A stretch of 64,000 nucleotides of DNA from Anaerotignum neopropionicum (GTDB lineage Bacteria > Bacillota > Clostridia > Lachnospirales > Anaerotignaceae), in contig NZ_LRVM01000001.1 in the NCBI RefSeq assembly GCF_001571775.1, positions 496,001 through 560,000 on the forward strand. Direction: 5' to 3'. The notes beneath the pieces were generated by a model. It ran no database searches and had not been told where the DNA came from. It saw only the letters and a list, made by a program, of their open reading frames with translations. The translations under genes were made by a program, and so were the position numbers. This document shows, piece by piece, positions 34,999-43,100 of the stretch; position 1 is the stretch's first letter; each line of letters starts with the position of its first letter.

Positions 34999-36522
34999 AT
35001 GGGTTCAAACAAAAAGGATGAGGTAAAGATTCCTGCTATCAGCATCAAGAGAATCAGCAAATCGTTTGCATCCAATGTGGTGCTTCGAGAAATCAATCTC
35101 CATGTTTTCGAGGGTGATGTTGTGGCATTAATCGGAGGCAATGGCGCTGGGAAAAGCACCTTGATGAAAATTCTTATGGGAATTTATCAGCCGGATGCTG
35201 GTGAAATTTTCATGAGCGGCAAGAGGGTAAGTTTATCCTCACCCTCTGCGGCACTGGCCCAGGGCATTTATTTGGTTCCCCAGGAACCCATGCTGTTTCC
35301 AAATATGACGGTGGAAGAAAACATCGTATTGGGCTTCAAAGAAAAAAGAAGTCAATTGCATGAGCGCTTGAAGGCGCTTATTGAAAATCTGGGCTGGGAT
35401 TTGAAATTAGATCGTAAGGCGGAAAGCCTATCCATTGCAGAACAGCAACTGGTGGAAATTTTGCGAGGTTTACTGCGCAATTCAAGGATTTTGATTTTAG
35501 ACGAACCAACATCAGCCCTGACGTTTCATGAGATTGAATCATTGTTTCGTATTGTAACTGATTTACATAAAAATGGTATCAGCATTTTCTACATAACCCA
35601 CCGTTTGACGGAGGTGTTTGATATTGCCACAAGAGTTGTGATCCTTCGGGATGGACAAATCACCATGGAAGGCGCTGTGGAAGAGTTTAATCAGGAAATG
35701 CTGATTCAAGGTCTGCTGCCTGCCAATTATGAAAGTGCCGTAAAAAAAGAAAGAGAATGTACGGATGTGGAATGTTCCGGTGTAAAGCCGTTGTTAGATA
35801 TAAAAAATTTTAGTGGCTACGGTTTCAGTGATATTAATCTTGAGGTGTATCCCGGTGAGATTCTTGGTATGGCAGGTGTTGTGGGCTCGGGAAGAACGGA
35901 GTTTGCGGTTACTGTTTTTGGCAAGGATATTGTAAAGAGCGGAAAGGTATTTCTTGGCGGAGAGGATATTACAGGGAAGAAATGCAGCTGTATCATTGAA
36001 AAAGGCCTGAATTATGTTCCCGAGGACAGACATTTGAACGGAATTTATTCCATAAGCGATGTGGAAGCCAATATAACCTCCGGTGTGTTGGGAAACTTGA
36101 ATAAGTTTTTTGTGGATAGAAAAAAGGTAAACGAATTAACGGATCAATATATTAATAATTTCCGTATCAAAGTAACGGGGAGGGATCAGGCCATTGGCTC
36201 TCTCTCCGGGGGGAATCAACAGAAGGTTGTTTTGGGAAAAACCCTTGCAGCGAATCCTAAGGTGGTAATTTTGGATGAGCCAACCAGAGGGATTGATGCC
36301 GGTGCCAGAGGGGATGTTTATCGCATTATTAATGAATTAAGAGCCCAGGGTGTAGCTATTTTACTGATTTCATCTGACATAGAGGAAGTTGTGGAGCTAT
36401 CAGATCGTGTGGTAACTATGTATCAGGGCCGTATCAATCACACCTTTAAAGGGGAAAGCATAACGGTGGACAATCTGATGGCAGCTTCCTTCGGTGTATA
36501 TAAGAAGGAGGTGACGGCGTGA
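34999..36522 (+). CDS. lsrA: AI-2 ABC importer ATPase LsrA, 507 aa
   Basis: Fused double ATPase of the sugar (RbsA/LsrA) class. The first half has Walker A GGNGAGKST (about residues 43-51), a signature LSIAEQQLVEI and Walker B ILILDEPTSAL; the second half has GVVGSGRTEFA, the signature LSGGNQQKVVLGKTL and Walker B VVILDEPTRGID. The second Walker A lacks the canonical Lys, as is usual in this class. The start at 34999 has GGAGG 8 bases upstream; a TTG at 34978 is in frame but poorly placed. It overlaps lsrC by 4 bases. Confidence 0.93.
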   Translation: MGSNKKDEVKIPAISIKRISKSFASNVVLREINLHVFEGDVVALIGGNGAGKSTLMKILMGIYQPDAGEIFMSGKRVSLSSPSAALAQGIYLVPQEPMLFPNMTVEENIVLGFKEKRSQLHERLKALIENLGWDLKLDRKAESLSIAEQQLVEILRGLLRNSRILILDEPTSALTFHEIESLFRIVTDLHKNGISIFYITHRLTEVFDIATRVVILRDGQITMEGAVEEFNQEMLIQGLLPANYESAVKKERECTDVECSGVKPLLDIKNFSGYGFSDINLEVYPGEILGMAGVVGSGRTEFAVTVFGKDIVKSGKVFLGGEDITGKKCSCIIEKGLNYVPEDRHLNGIYSISDVEANITSGVLGNLNKFFVDRKKVNELTDQYINNFRIKVTGRDQAIGSLSGGNQQKVVLGKTLAANPKVVILDEPTRGIDAGARGDVYRIINELRAQGVAILLISSDIEEVVELSDRVVTMYQGRINHTFKGESITVDNLMAASFGVYKKEVTA

Positions 36523-37553
36523 ATAAGCTGATTGAAAGGATAACTCAGACAAGAGAGGTGTTTACGGTTGTATTCATGTTTGTCTTGTTTTTGGGAACGG
36601 GGATTGTTAATCCTGGCTTTTTAGCGCCGGATAATATTTTGCTTTGCTTAAACGGAAGTGTAATTTACATACTGTTGGCAATCGGAATTTCCTTCGTTAT
36701 CACAACAGGTGACATTGATGTTTCCATTGGCGCTACGCTGGGGTTAACGGCTGCGGTTTGTGCCACAATGATACGAGATGGCAGCTCTCTGCTTGCTGCA
36801 TCCGCTACGGCTTTACTCATTGGTGCTATAATCGGTTTGATTAACGGTCTTGGGGTAACCAAGCTGCGTATCCCTGCCATTATTATGACATTGGGTGTAA
36901 ATGGCGTAGTTAGGGGTTCCATTTATGTTTATACAGAAGGTAAGTGGGTTGAAAATCTGCCTGCCGCATTCAAAAGATATGGGCAAATCACCTTGGCAGG
37001 CTTTGTAAATTTATTCCTGCTTGTTACAGTACTGATTGTAATTGGGGTATATCTATACATAAAGAAAGCAAATAAGGGGAAATATCTTGCCGCCATCGGG
37101 GATAATATGTGCGGCGCCACATTGATTGGCATTCCTGTGGACAGAACACGAATTTTGGCCTTTATTTTATGTGGCATCTTCGCTGCTTTTGCCGGAATTA
37201 TTTTTGCTAGCAAAATTGGCTTTGTAACGCCAACGGCAGGCAATGGTTATGAAATGAAAGCCATAGCCGCCTGTGTTTTGGGCGGTGTCAGCCTGACGGG
37301 TGGTGTTGGCTCGGTTATCGGGGCAATGTTTGGTGCAATCATTATGTCCTCCATCAGTAGAATACTGGTGTTTTTACAGTTTTCCTCCAACTGGGATAAT
37401 ACGATTACCGGAATTCTTCTGATTATCATTGTTGTGGCTGATGCATTGATTCAGAAGCATTTGAAGGAAAAGGCAAGAAGGGAACGCTTGGCCGCCAGAG
37501 ATTTATTCGTTGCAGAAAAGACCTGCGAGGAAGTGGGAGGTGTATTCCAATGA
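36519..37553 (+). CDS. lsrC: AI-2 ABC importer permease LsrC, 344 aa
   Basis: Polytopic sugar-type permease (BPD_transp_2), about eight to ten transmembrane segments. Typical stretches are GISFVITTGDIDVSIGATLG near residue 55 and VLGGVSLTGGVGSVIGAMFG near 250. The GTG start overlaps the lsrA stop (GTGA) behind AAGGAGGTG, which is a strong coupling signal. It pairs with LsrD to form the pore. Confidence 0.92.
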   Translation: MNKLIERITQTREVFTVVFMFVLFLGTGIVNPGFLAPDNILLCLNGSVIYILLAIGISFVITTGDIDVSIGATLGLTAAVCATMIRDGSSLLAASATALLIGAIIGLINGLGVTKLRIPAIIMTLGVNGVVRGSIYVYTEGKWVENLPAAFKRYGQITLAGFVNLFLLVTVLIVIGVYLYIKKANKGKYLAAIGDNMCGATLIGIPVDRTRILAFILCGIFAAFAGIIFASKIGFVTPTAGNGYEMKAIAACVLGGVSLTGGVGSVIGAMFGAIIMSSISRILVFLQFSSNWDNTITGILLIIIVVADALIQKHLKEKARRERLAARDLFVAEKTCEEVGGVFQ

Positions 37554-38566
37554 AAACATCGAGCACATTTAATTGGAAAAAATTAATTTTCAGATGGGAA
37601 ATGGCATTGGTTTTAATCCTGCTTTTGGAAATTGTTATCTTTGGTTCTATTAATCCAAGGTTTCTCAAGATTCCTGTACTTCTTGGCAGCATCAACGACT
37701 ACATCAGTATTTGTATTATTGCTTTATTTGGAACCATCGTCATGATTACCGGAGGGATTGATATCTCAGGAGGTGCAATTGTTGGGTTGACCTCCATGGT
37801 GCTGGGGCTTCTTTGGCAGGATGTGGGAATGAATATTTGGGTGGCGGTTGTAATCAGCATTTTCACTGGGGCCATCTGCGGCGCATTAAATGGCTTCTTG
37901 GTTTCCTATATAGGTGTGCAGGCCATGGTTGTGACGTTAGGGGGAATGTTCCTTTACTCCGGTTTGGCAGTGGTTTTATCTACTTTGTCCGTGTCCAGTG
38001 CTTATGAAGGAATCGGTGGCTTTCCTGAGGAATTTTTGCATATCGCAGGGGGAAAGGTATTTGGCGTAATACCCAATCCGTTTATCATATTTTTAATTTT
38101 GGTTGTGATTGCTTATATATTACTTCACAAGAGCCGTTATGGCAGATATGTTTTTCTTGTGGGTGTCAATCCCAATGCGGCCGGTTTTTCGGGTATCAAT
38201 TACAGATTGGTTTCCATGTTTGCTTATATATTCTCCGGCATGGCTGCCTCCGTTGCAGGCGTTGTATTAACCAGCTATTTGGGTTCTTGCAGGGCAGACC
38301 TTGGAAATGGATTGACCATGCCCATTGTTACCGCGGTGGTGCTTGGCGGAACTGCAATTACCGGCGGAAAAGGCAGTATTATAGGAACGGGACTTGCGGC
38401 TATTGTTATTGGACTGCTAAGATTTGGACTTCAAATGTCCGGTGTGAGCACGCAGTATCTTGATATCCCCGTTGGACTGCTGTTGATTGTAGCAGTTGCG
38501 GCAAGAGGAGCCAGTTTGTACATGAAACGCCCGTCTTTTTTGGTAAGAAAACAAAAATCAGTTTAA
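37550..38566 (+). CDS. lsrD: AI-2 ABC importer permease LsrD, 338 aa
   Basis: Second permease of the AI-2 importer, homologous to LsrC. Shared features are GTIVMITGGIDISGGAIVGL near residue 65 and VLGGTAITGGKGSIIGTGLA near 265. ATG overlaps the lsrC stop (ATGA). After it comes a 400-base gap holding repeat copy C before lsrB. Confidence 0.92.
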   Translation: MKTSSTFNWKKLIFRWEMALVLILLLEIVIFGSINPRFLKIPVLLGSINDYISICIIALFGTIVMITGGIDISGGAIVGLTSMVLGLLWQDVGMNIWVAVVISIFTGAICGALNGFLVSYIGVQAMVVTLGGMFLYSGLAVVLSTLSVSSAYEGIGGFPEEFLHIAGGKVFGVIPNPFIIFLILVVIAYILLHKSRYGRYVFLVGVNPNAAGFSGINYRLVSMFAYIFSGMAASVAGVVLTSYLGSCRADLGNGLTMPIVTAVVLGGTAITGGKGSIIGTGLAAIVIGLLRFGLQMSGVSTQYLDIPVGLLLIVAVAARGASLYMKRPSFLVRKQKSV

Positions 38567-38586
38567 ACAGTTAGACAGCGGAATAA

Positions 38587-38875
38587 CCTTGGGCGTTGGG
38601 TCAGGAATTTTGCTTTGCAAAACCATCACTGTGTGATGGTAGCGTTTTCTTGGCTGTTCCAGCCAAAACCAGCTTGTTTTTGTAAAAAGCAAGCGCAAAA
38701 ATTTTTATTGAAACCGTATATTTATGGGGTTTTCAAAGGGGCCAAGGCTGCAATGGCAAAGAAGTGCCATCTGTCCAAAGGACAGCTTTGCAGAGCAAAG
38801 TGCTGAAACGAAACCCTTGTAGGTGTTTGAGGGCAAAGCCCTCAAGGTTTTCACTTTATCCACACCCTGGCTGCT
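38587..38875 (+). repeat. Mosaic intergenic repeat, copy C
   Basis: Between lsrD and lsrB. It contains the shared blocks AATGGCAAAGAAGTGCCATC, TGTCCAAAGGACAGCTTTGC and TTTGAGGGCAAAGCCCTCAA with the same order and spacing as copy D. It lies inside what would otherwise be one lsr operon, which may explain the separate lsrB promoter. Confidence 0.8.
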
Positions 38876-38894
38876 TAATGGGTAAGCGATCAAA

Positions 38895-38923
38895 TTGTTA
38901 TTAGTATTATCGCCAGATAGTAT
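38895..38923 (+). promoter_or_regulatory. Possible promoter of lsrB
   Basis: TTGTTA, 17 bases, TAGTAT, 43 bases upstream of lsrB. Moderate match only. Confidence 0.4.
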
Positions 38924-38966
38924 TTAATAAAATAATTAGATGAGAAAAATTGAAAGGAGAGGTTTT

Positions 38967-40064
38967 ATGCGTAAGTTTTTAGTAGTACTGCTTTCTCTTG
39001 CAATGGCTGTTTCTATGGCTGGCTGTGGAGGTGCAGCGAAAAAAGCCGATGAAAGTGCACCTGTATCAAGCGAAGGCGCTGCAGTAGCCGATGCTTCTGA
39101 TATTTCGGTAGCATTCATCCCCAAATTAACAGGAAACTCATTCTTTGAATCTGCAAATGTTGGTGCGCAGGATATGGCAAAGCAAGTCGGTTTTGAATGT
39201 GTTTATACAGGAAATCCCGAGGCTTCCGTTGCAAACCAGGTTCAGGTAATCAACTCTGCAGTACAGCAGGGCTTCAATGCAGTTGCAATCTCCTCCGTTA
39301 CTCCCGATGGCTTGAACAATGCACTCAAGGCTGCAAGGGATGCAGGAGTTAAGATTGTTTGCTGGGATTCGGACGTTCAAAACGACATGCGTTCCCTCCA
39401 TGTAGCCCAGGGCACACCCGAGCAGCTTGGCCAAATGTTGGTTGAAATGGTTGTTCAGCAATTACCTGATGACAAAAAAGACAGCATTAAATATTGCTGG
39501 CATTATTCTTCTGCAACAGTAACTGACCAGAATTCTTGGCAGGTTGCCGGAGAAGCGTACATAAAAGAAAAATATCCTAACTGGGTAAACGTAGCTCCCG
39601 ACAATTATTACAGCGATCAGGATGCAGAAAAGGCTGTATCCGTAGGCGAATCTATTTTAAAGACACATACTGACATTGATGCAATCATCTGCAACGATTC
39701 CACAGCACTTCCCGGGCAGGCTCAGGCAGTTGAAAACCTTGGCATGGTTGGCAAGGTTATCGTAACAGGCTTCTGTACGCCAAACGGAATGAGAGATTTC
39801 TGCAAGAACGGCACAGTACCTGTATTTGGTCTTTGGGATTGTAAGGTACAAGGCGCTATGGGTGCTTACCTTGGTTACTGGCTGGCGGCAGGCAACACCT
39901 TCAAGGTTGGCGATAAGATTGATATTCCTGGCATTGGTCAGGTTGAAGTAATGCCCAACACCGTTTTGGATCCTAACGCATACACAGCTGACGACTCAGG
40001 CGTAGTATTACTGCCGGAGAGAACTGTATTTACAAAGGATAACATTGACGATTACAATTTCTAA
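38967..40064 (+). CDS. lsrB: AI-2-binding lipoprotein LsrB, 365 aa
   Basis: Surface receptor that delivers AI-2 to LsrACD. Lipobox SMAGC (Cys about residue 20) followed by a low-complexity linker, then a periplasmic-binding fold I domain closely matching enteric LsrB: FIPKLTGNSFFES, CWDSDV, SSATVTDQNSW and the C terminus GVVLLPERTVFTKDNIDDYNF. Of the six known AI-2 contacts, Lys, both Asp and Gln are present. The region equivalent to APDANALP in Salmonella reads CNDSTALP, so the Pro and Ala contacts are Asn and Ser here. AAGGAGAGG precedes the start at 38967. Confidence 0.93.
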   Translation: MRKFLVVLLSLAMAVSMAGCGGAAKKADESAPVSSEGAAVADASDISVAFIPKLTGNSFFESANVGAQDMAKQVGFECVYTGNPEASVANQVQVINSAVQQGFNAVAISSVTPDGLNNALKAARDAGVKIVCWDSDVQNDMRSLHVAQGTPEQLGQMLVEMVVQQLPDDKKDSIKYCWHYSSATVTDQNSWQVAGEAYIKEKYPNWVNVAPDNYYSDQDAEKAVSVGESILKTHTDIDAIICNDSTALPGQAQAVENLGMVGKVIVTGFCTPNGMRDFCKNGTVPVFGLWDCKVQGAMGAYLGYWLAAGNTFKVGDKIDIPGIGQVEVMPNTVLDPNAYTADDSGVVLLPERTVFTKDNIDDYNF

Positions 40065-40092
40065 ATAAAGTAACAATCACAAGTGAATAAAT

Positions 40093-40118
40093 TAGCTGTG
40101 GTGTAAAAGCCACAGCTA
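40093..40118 (+). terminator. Hairpin after lsrB
   Basis: TAGCTGTGG and CCACAGCTA form a perfect 9-bp stem with an 8-base loop, followed by a loose T-rich run (CATTATTATATTTTA). Partial terminator or processing site. Confidence 0.55.
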
Positions 40119-40244
40119 CATTATTATATTTTATAGAGTTGACATAAGTATTTGACATTTTTGTGACAGCATGATAAAACAAAAAGAACTTACTTATGTT
40201 CATACAAAAAAGTGGAAAAAATTTTTAGGAGAAGGAGTTTTTTT
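40119..40244 (+). promoter_or_regulatory. lsrF upstream region
   Basis: Contains two TTGACA hexamers (40140 and 40158 regions) and the 14-base motif shared with lsrA at 40169-40182. No single pair has ideal spacing, so a promoter is suggested, not shown. Confidence 0.4.
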
Positions 40245-41129
40245 ATGGCAGATAAAGATGGAAACAGAATTGCAAAGGATTATCAGACGAATGTGGAATT
40301 CGGCAGAAAAGGCGGCTTTCATGTAAAAGGAATGGACGATGTTGATTGGGGTATGAAAACACGTTTGTCAACAATTTTTCAGAAGGAAAGTGGCAACACA
40401 GTCATGCTTGCTTTTGACCATGGATATTTTATGGGCTCAACGGCAGGCTTGGAGAGAATGGATTTATCCATGCCGCCGCTGATTCCTTATGTTGATGTTT
40501 TGATGGCAACGCGGGGTGCTTTGAGAAGCTGTATTCCCCCAGATTTCAAAAAAGGTATTGCTTTGCGTTGCAGTGCTGGCTCATCCATGATTGATGATGA
40601 CTTGTCCCATGAAGTCATTGCTGTAAATATTGAGGATGCCATTCGTATGAATGCTTCTTGCATGGCAGTGCAAACCTTTATTGGAGCGGCGGGAGAAAAA
40701 GAAAGCATCGAAAACCTATGCAAAACCATTGATGCAGGAAACCGTTATGGCATTCCCACACTGGGTGTCGTGGCAGTGGGTAAGACCATGGAAAGAACAC
40801 CAACCTTCTTCAAGCTGGCAACGCGTATTGTTGCGGAAATGGGCGCACAGATTGTTAAAACCTATTATTGCGATGATTTTGAAGAAATTACAGCAGCTTG
40901 CCCTGTGCCCATTGTGGTGGCTGGCGGGAAAAAAATTGAAGAGAAAGAGGCTTTAACCATGGCTTTTAGAGCGATGGATGGTGGGGCAAGAGGCCTTGAT
41001 ATGGGCAGAAACATTTTCCAGAGCGATTGCCCCATTGGTATGGCAAAGGCCATCGGCGCAATTGTGCATAAAAAGGCAACCATTGAGGAAGCATATGAAA
41101 TCTATAGAGAAGAAAAAAGCCGCAAGTAA
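40245..41129 (+). CDS. lsrF: LsrF, thiolase-type DhnA aldolase of AI-2 processing, 294 aa
   Basis: Class I aldolase-fold protein that transfers an acetyl group from phospho-AI-2-derived 3-hydroxy-2,4-pentadione-5-phosphate to CoA, giving acetyl-CoA and DHAP. It follows enteric LsrF throughout: DWGMKTRLSTIF, NTVMLAFDHGYFMGSTAGLE, MAVQTFIGAAGEKESIENL, QIVKTYYCDDFEEI (Schiff-base Lys), CPVPIVVAGGKKI and GLDMGRNIFQSDCP. AGGAGAAGGAG precedes the start at 40245. It is ended by a perfect hairpin. Confidence 0.94.
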   Translation: MADKDGNRIAKDYQTNVEFGRKGGFHVKGMDDVDWGMKTRLSTIFQKESGNTVMLAFDHGYFMGSTAGLERMDLSMPPLIPYVDVLMATRGALRSCIPPDFKKGIALRCSAGSSMIDDDLSHEVIAVNIEDAIRMNASCMAVQTFIGAAGEKESIENLCKTIDAGNRYGIPTLGVVAVGKTMERTPTFFKLATRIVAEMGAQIVKTYYCDDFEEITAACPVPIVVAGGKKIEEKEALTMAFRAMDGGARGLDMGRNIFQSDCPIGMAKAIGAIVHKKATIEEAYEIYREEKSRK

Positions 41130-41187
41130 GAAAAGCCGATTCAAATGCACTAAGGTATTGAAGATAGGGATTACTTTTATAAAAGAA

Positions 41188-41236
41188 AAACTGAGGACGT
41201 CACCTTTTTGTAAGGAGGACGTCCTCAGTTTTGTTG
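41188..41236 (+). terminator. Terminator of lsrF
   Basis: AAAACTGAGGACGTC (41188-41202) is the exact reverse complement of 41219-41233, which ends in TTTTG. Repeat copy D begins immediately after. Confidence 0.85.
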
Positions 41237-41520
41237 GCAAAAACCTTGGGCGTTGCCCAAACCCCCTTGCTTTTTTGAAAAAAGCAAGACCAAAAACTTT
41301 TGTGCAAACCGCATATACATGCGGTTTGCAATGGGTCAAGGTGCAATGGCAAAGAAGTGCCATCTGTCCAAAGGACAGCTTTGCATAGCAAAAGTGATGA
41401 CCACTCACTGCCCAAGATAGGGCGGACGGCGAAGCCGGCTTTTGCGAAGCAAAAGTGATGACCCAAACCCTTGTGGGTGTTTGAGGGCAAGCCCTCAAGG
41501 TTTTGATTTTATCAACAGGC
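41236..41520 (+). repeat. Mosaic intergenic repeat, copy D (most complete)
   Basis: Blocks in order: ACCTTGGGCGTTGCCCAA, a CTTGC...GCAAG stem with AAGACCAAAAACTT, AATGGCAAAGAAGTGCCATC, TGTCCAAAGGACAGCTTTGC, CACTGCCCAAGATAGGGC, CGGCGAAGCCGGCTTTTGC, AAGCAAAAGTGATGACC, and TTTGAGGGC/GCCCTCAAGG. Other copies carry subsets in the same or rearranged order. Confidence 0.85.
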
Positions 41521-41559
41521 GAAAGCTTTTTGTTAGGGTTGCCTTCCATGAATGAAACC

Positions 41560-43098
41560 TTAAAACAGCAACGTTCCCTCTGCCTTTGCAGATTCAATAT
41601 CCTTTAGAATGCTTTTCTGTTTTTCATCAAACAGTAATTCCTTGTTATACTGATAATATTTTTCACTGCCGTTTTCGCTGATAAATTTTACACTGTAAAA
41701 ATTGGTGGTCAATTCTGTAATAAAAATAACCATTTCCTGTCCTGCGCCAAAGGCTTCCTCTAAAAACAGAAAGGTATTTTCCAATTCTCTTTCCCCTGTT
41801 TCAATAAGCATTTCCCGAAGGGCTACATCCTTGGCAAAGGAAGCTTTGATTTCCTCGAAAACCGCATCCTTTTCCCGAAGCCCAAGGCCTTTTATTTCCT
41901 TTTCCATGGCAATCAGCCGTTCTATGGTCATGCGACGGCTTTTTTTGATGTTTTGATCTAAAAGGGCTGCCTTTTGCTCTTGAATGAAGGTGTTTTCTTT
42001 TTCTTCCAATAAGCCTTCCATCAGCTGATCCCAAGGGGTTTCCTCACAATAAGGGCTTTGGAAGCGTTCCTTTAGCTCCAAAAGGGCTTGGTGTAATTCG
42101 GTGGTAAATAAATCCCCTTCATAAGCCAGCTTGAAATCGTCGGAAAGACGGCTAAGCAGCAACCCAAGGACACTGAGCTTTTCATCAAAGGCTGCGGAGG
42201 AAAGCTTGGAAACTGCCTGCCCCGTAAAGGCTCCCTTTAAAATATCCTCCAAATGATAATCCGTTTTGTATTTGTTATATAAATCCAAATAATTGGCGAA
42301 ATCTCTGGCCATTTTTGGGTGCTGTAAATATTGCACAAGCATCCCTGCATCCACCTCAATGCCCATGGTTTCATATACCTTTAAAATGGTGGAAAGATCC
42401 TCCCAACCTCTTGGGGTGACAAAACGCTTTCCGTCCACTGTCGTTTCCATGGCATAAAAATAATTTTTCTTGATTTCTAAATAGGAGAGAATTGCCCCGT
42501 GAATGGATTGCTTATAGGCATATTCCTTCCAAACCTGAAAGTCCGGCTCTACGTCGATTTTTTTCACACGGTCAAGGGTGACCACGTCAAATTCGCGCAC
42601 ACTTTTGTTGAATTCGGGAGGATTTCCTGCCGCCACAATGAGCCATCCCTGGGGCACACTATGGGCGCCGAAGGTCTTTGCCTGTAAAAATTGCAGCATA
42701 GCAGGGGCAAGGGTTTCCGAGGCGCAGTTGATTTCATCAATGAAAAGAATGCCCTCCGAAAGGCCTGTTTCTTCCATTTTGTTATAAACAGAAGCAATGA
42801 TTTCGCTCATGGTATACTCTGTTACGGCATATTCCTTGCCACCGTATTCCTTATGGCTGATAAAGGGCAGACCGATGGCGCTTTGGCGGGTATGGTGGGT
42901 AATACTGTAAGACACAAGAGCAACGCCGCATTCCCTAGCCACTTGCTCCATAATGGCGGTTTTGCCGATGCCCGGAGGGCCCATGAGTAGTACGGGACGC
43001 TGACGTACCCGGGGGATAACGTATTCCCCAAATTCATTTTTCAATAAATAAGCCTGTATGGCTCTTTGGATTTCTTCCTTTGCCTGCTTAATATTCAT
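41560..43098 (-). CDS. MoxR-type AAA+ ATPase, 512 aa
   Basis: Cytoplasmic AAA+ ATPase of the MoxR/AAA_5 group, often a chaperone that loads metals or remodels VWA-partner complexes. Walker A is MGPPGIGKTAIM (about residues 39-50) and Walker B GILFIDEINCA (about 117-127); sensor 1 is WLIVAAGNPPEFN (about 155) and an AAA lid follows. The last about 250 residues are charged helices with no family I recognise. The start at 43098 has AAGGAG 8 bases upstream; the GTG at 43104 is too close. It overlaps or abuts the upstream VWA gene, forming a pair typical of MoxR-VWA systems. Confidence 0.85.
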   Translation of the reverse strand: MNIKQAKEEIQRAIQAYLLKNEFGEYVIPRVRQRPVLLMGPPGIGKTAIMEQVARECGVALVSYSITHHTRQSAIGLPFISHKEYGGKEYAVTEYTMSEIIASVYNKMEETGLSEGILFIDEINCASETLAPAMLQFLQAKTFGAHSVPQGWLIVAAGNPPEFNKSVREFDVVTLDRVKKIDVEPDFQVWKEYAYKQSIHGAILSYLEIKKNYFYAMETTVDGKRFVTPRGWEDLSTILKVYETMGIEVDAGMLVQYLQHPKMARDFANYLDLYNKYKTDYHLEDILKGAFTGQAVSKLSSAAFDEKLSVLGLLLSRLSDDFKLAYEGDLFTTELHQALLELKERFQSPYCEETPWDQLMEGLLEEKENTFIQEQKAALLDQNIKKSRRMTIERLIAMEKEIKGLGLREKDAVFEEIKASFAKDVALREMLIETGERELENTFLFLEEAFGAGQEMVIFITELTTNFYSVKFISENGSEKYYQYNKELLFDEKQKSILKDIESAKAEGTLLF

Positions 43099-43100
43099 AC

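Noticed and set aside
40953-41597. Open frame of 214 codons running across lsrF end, terminator and repeat copy D on the minus strand
   Set aside because: It spans a terminator and a non-coding repeat and is antisense to lsrF.
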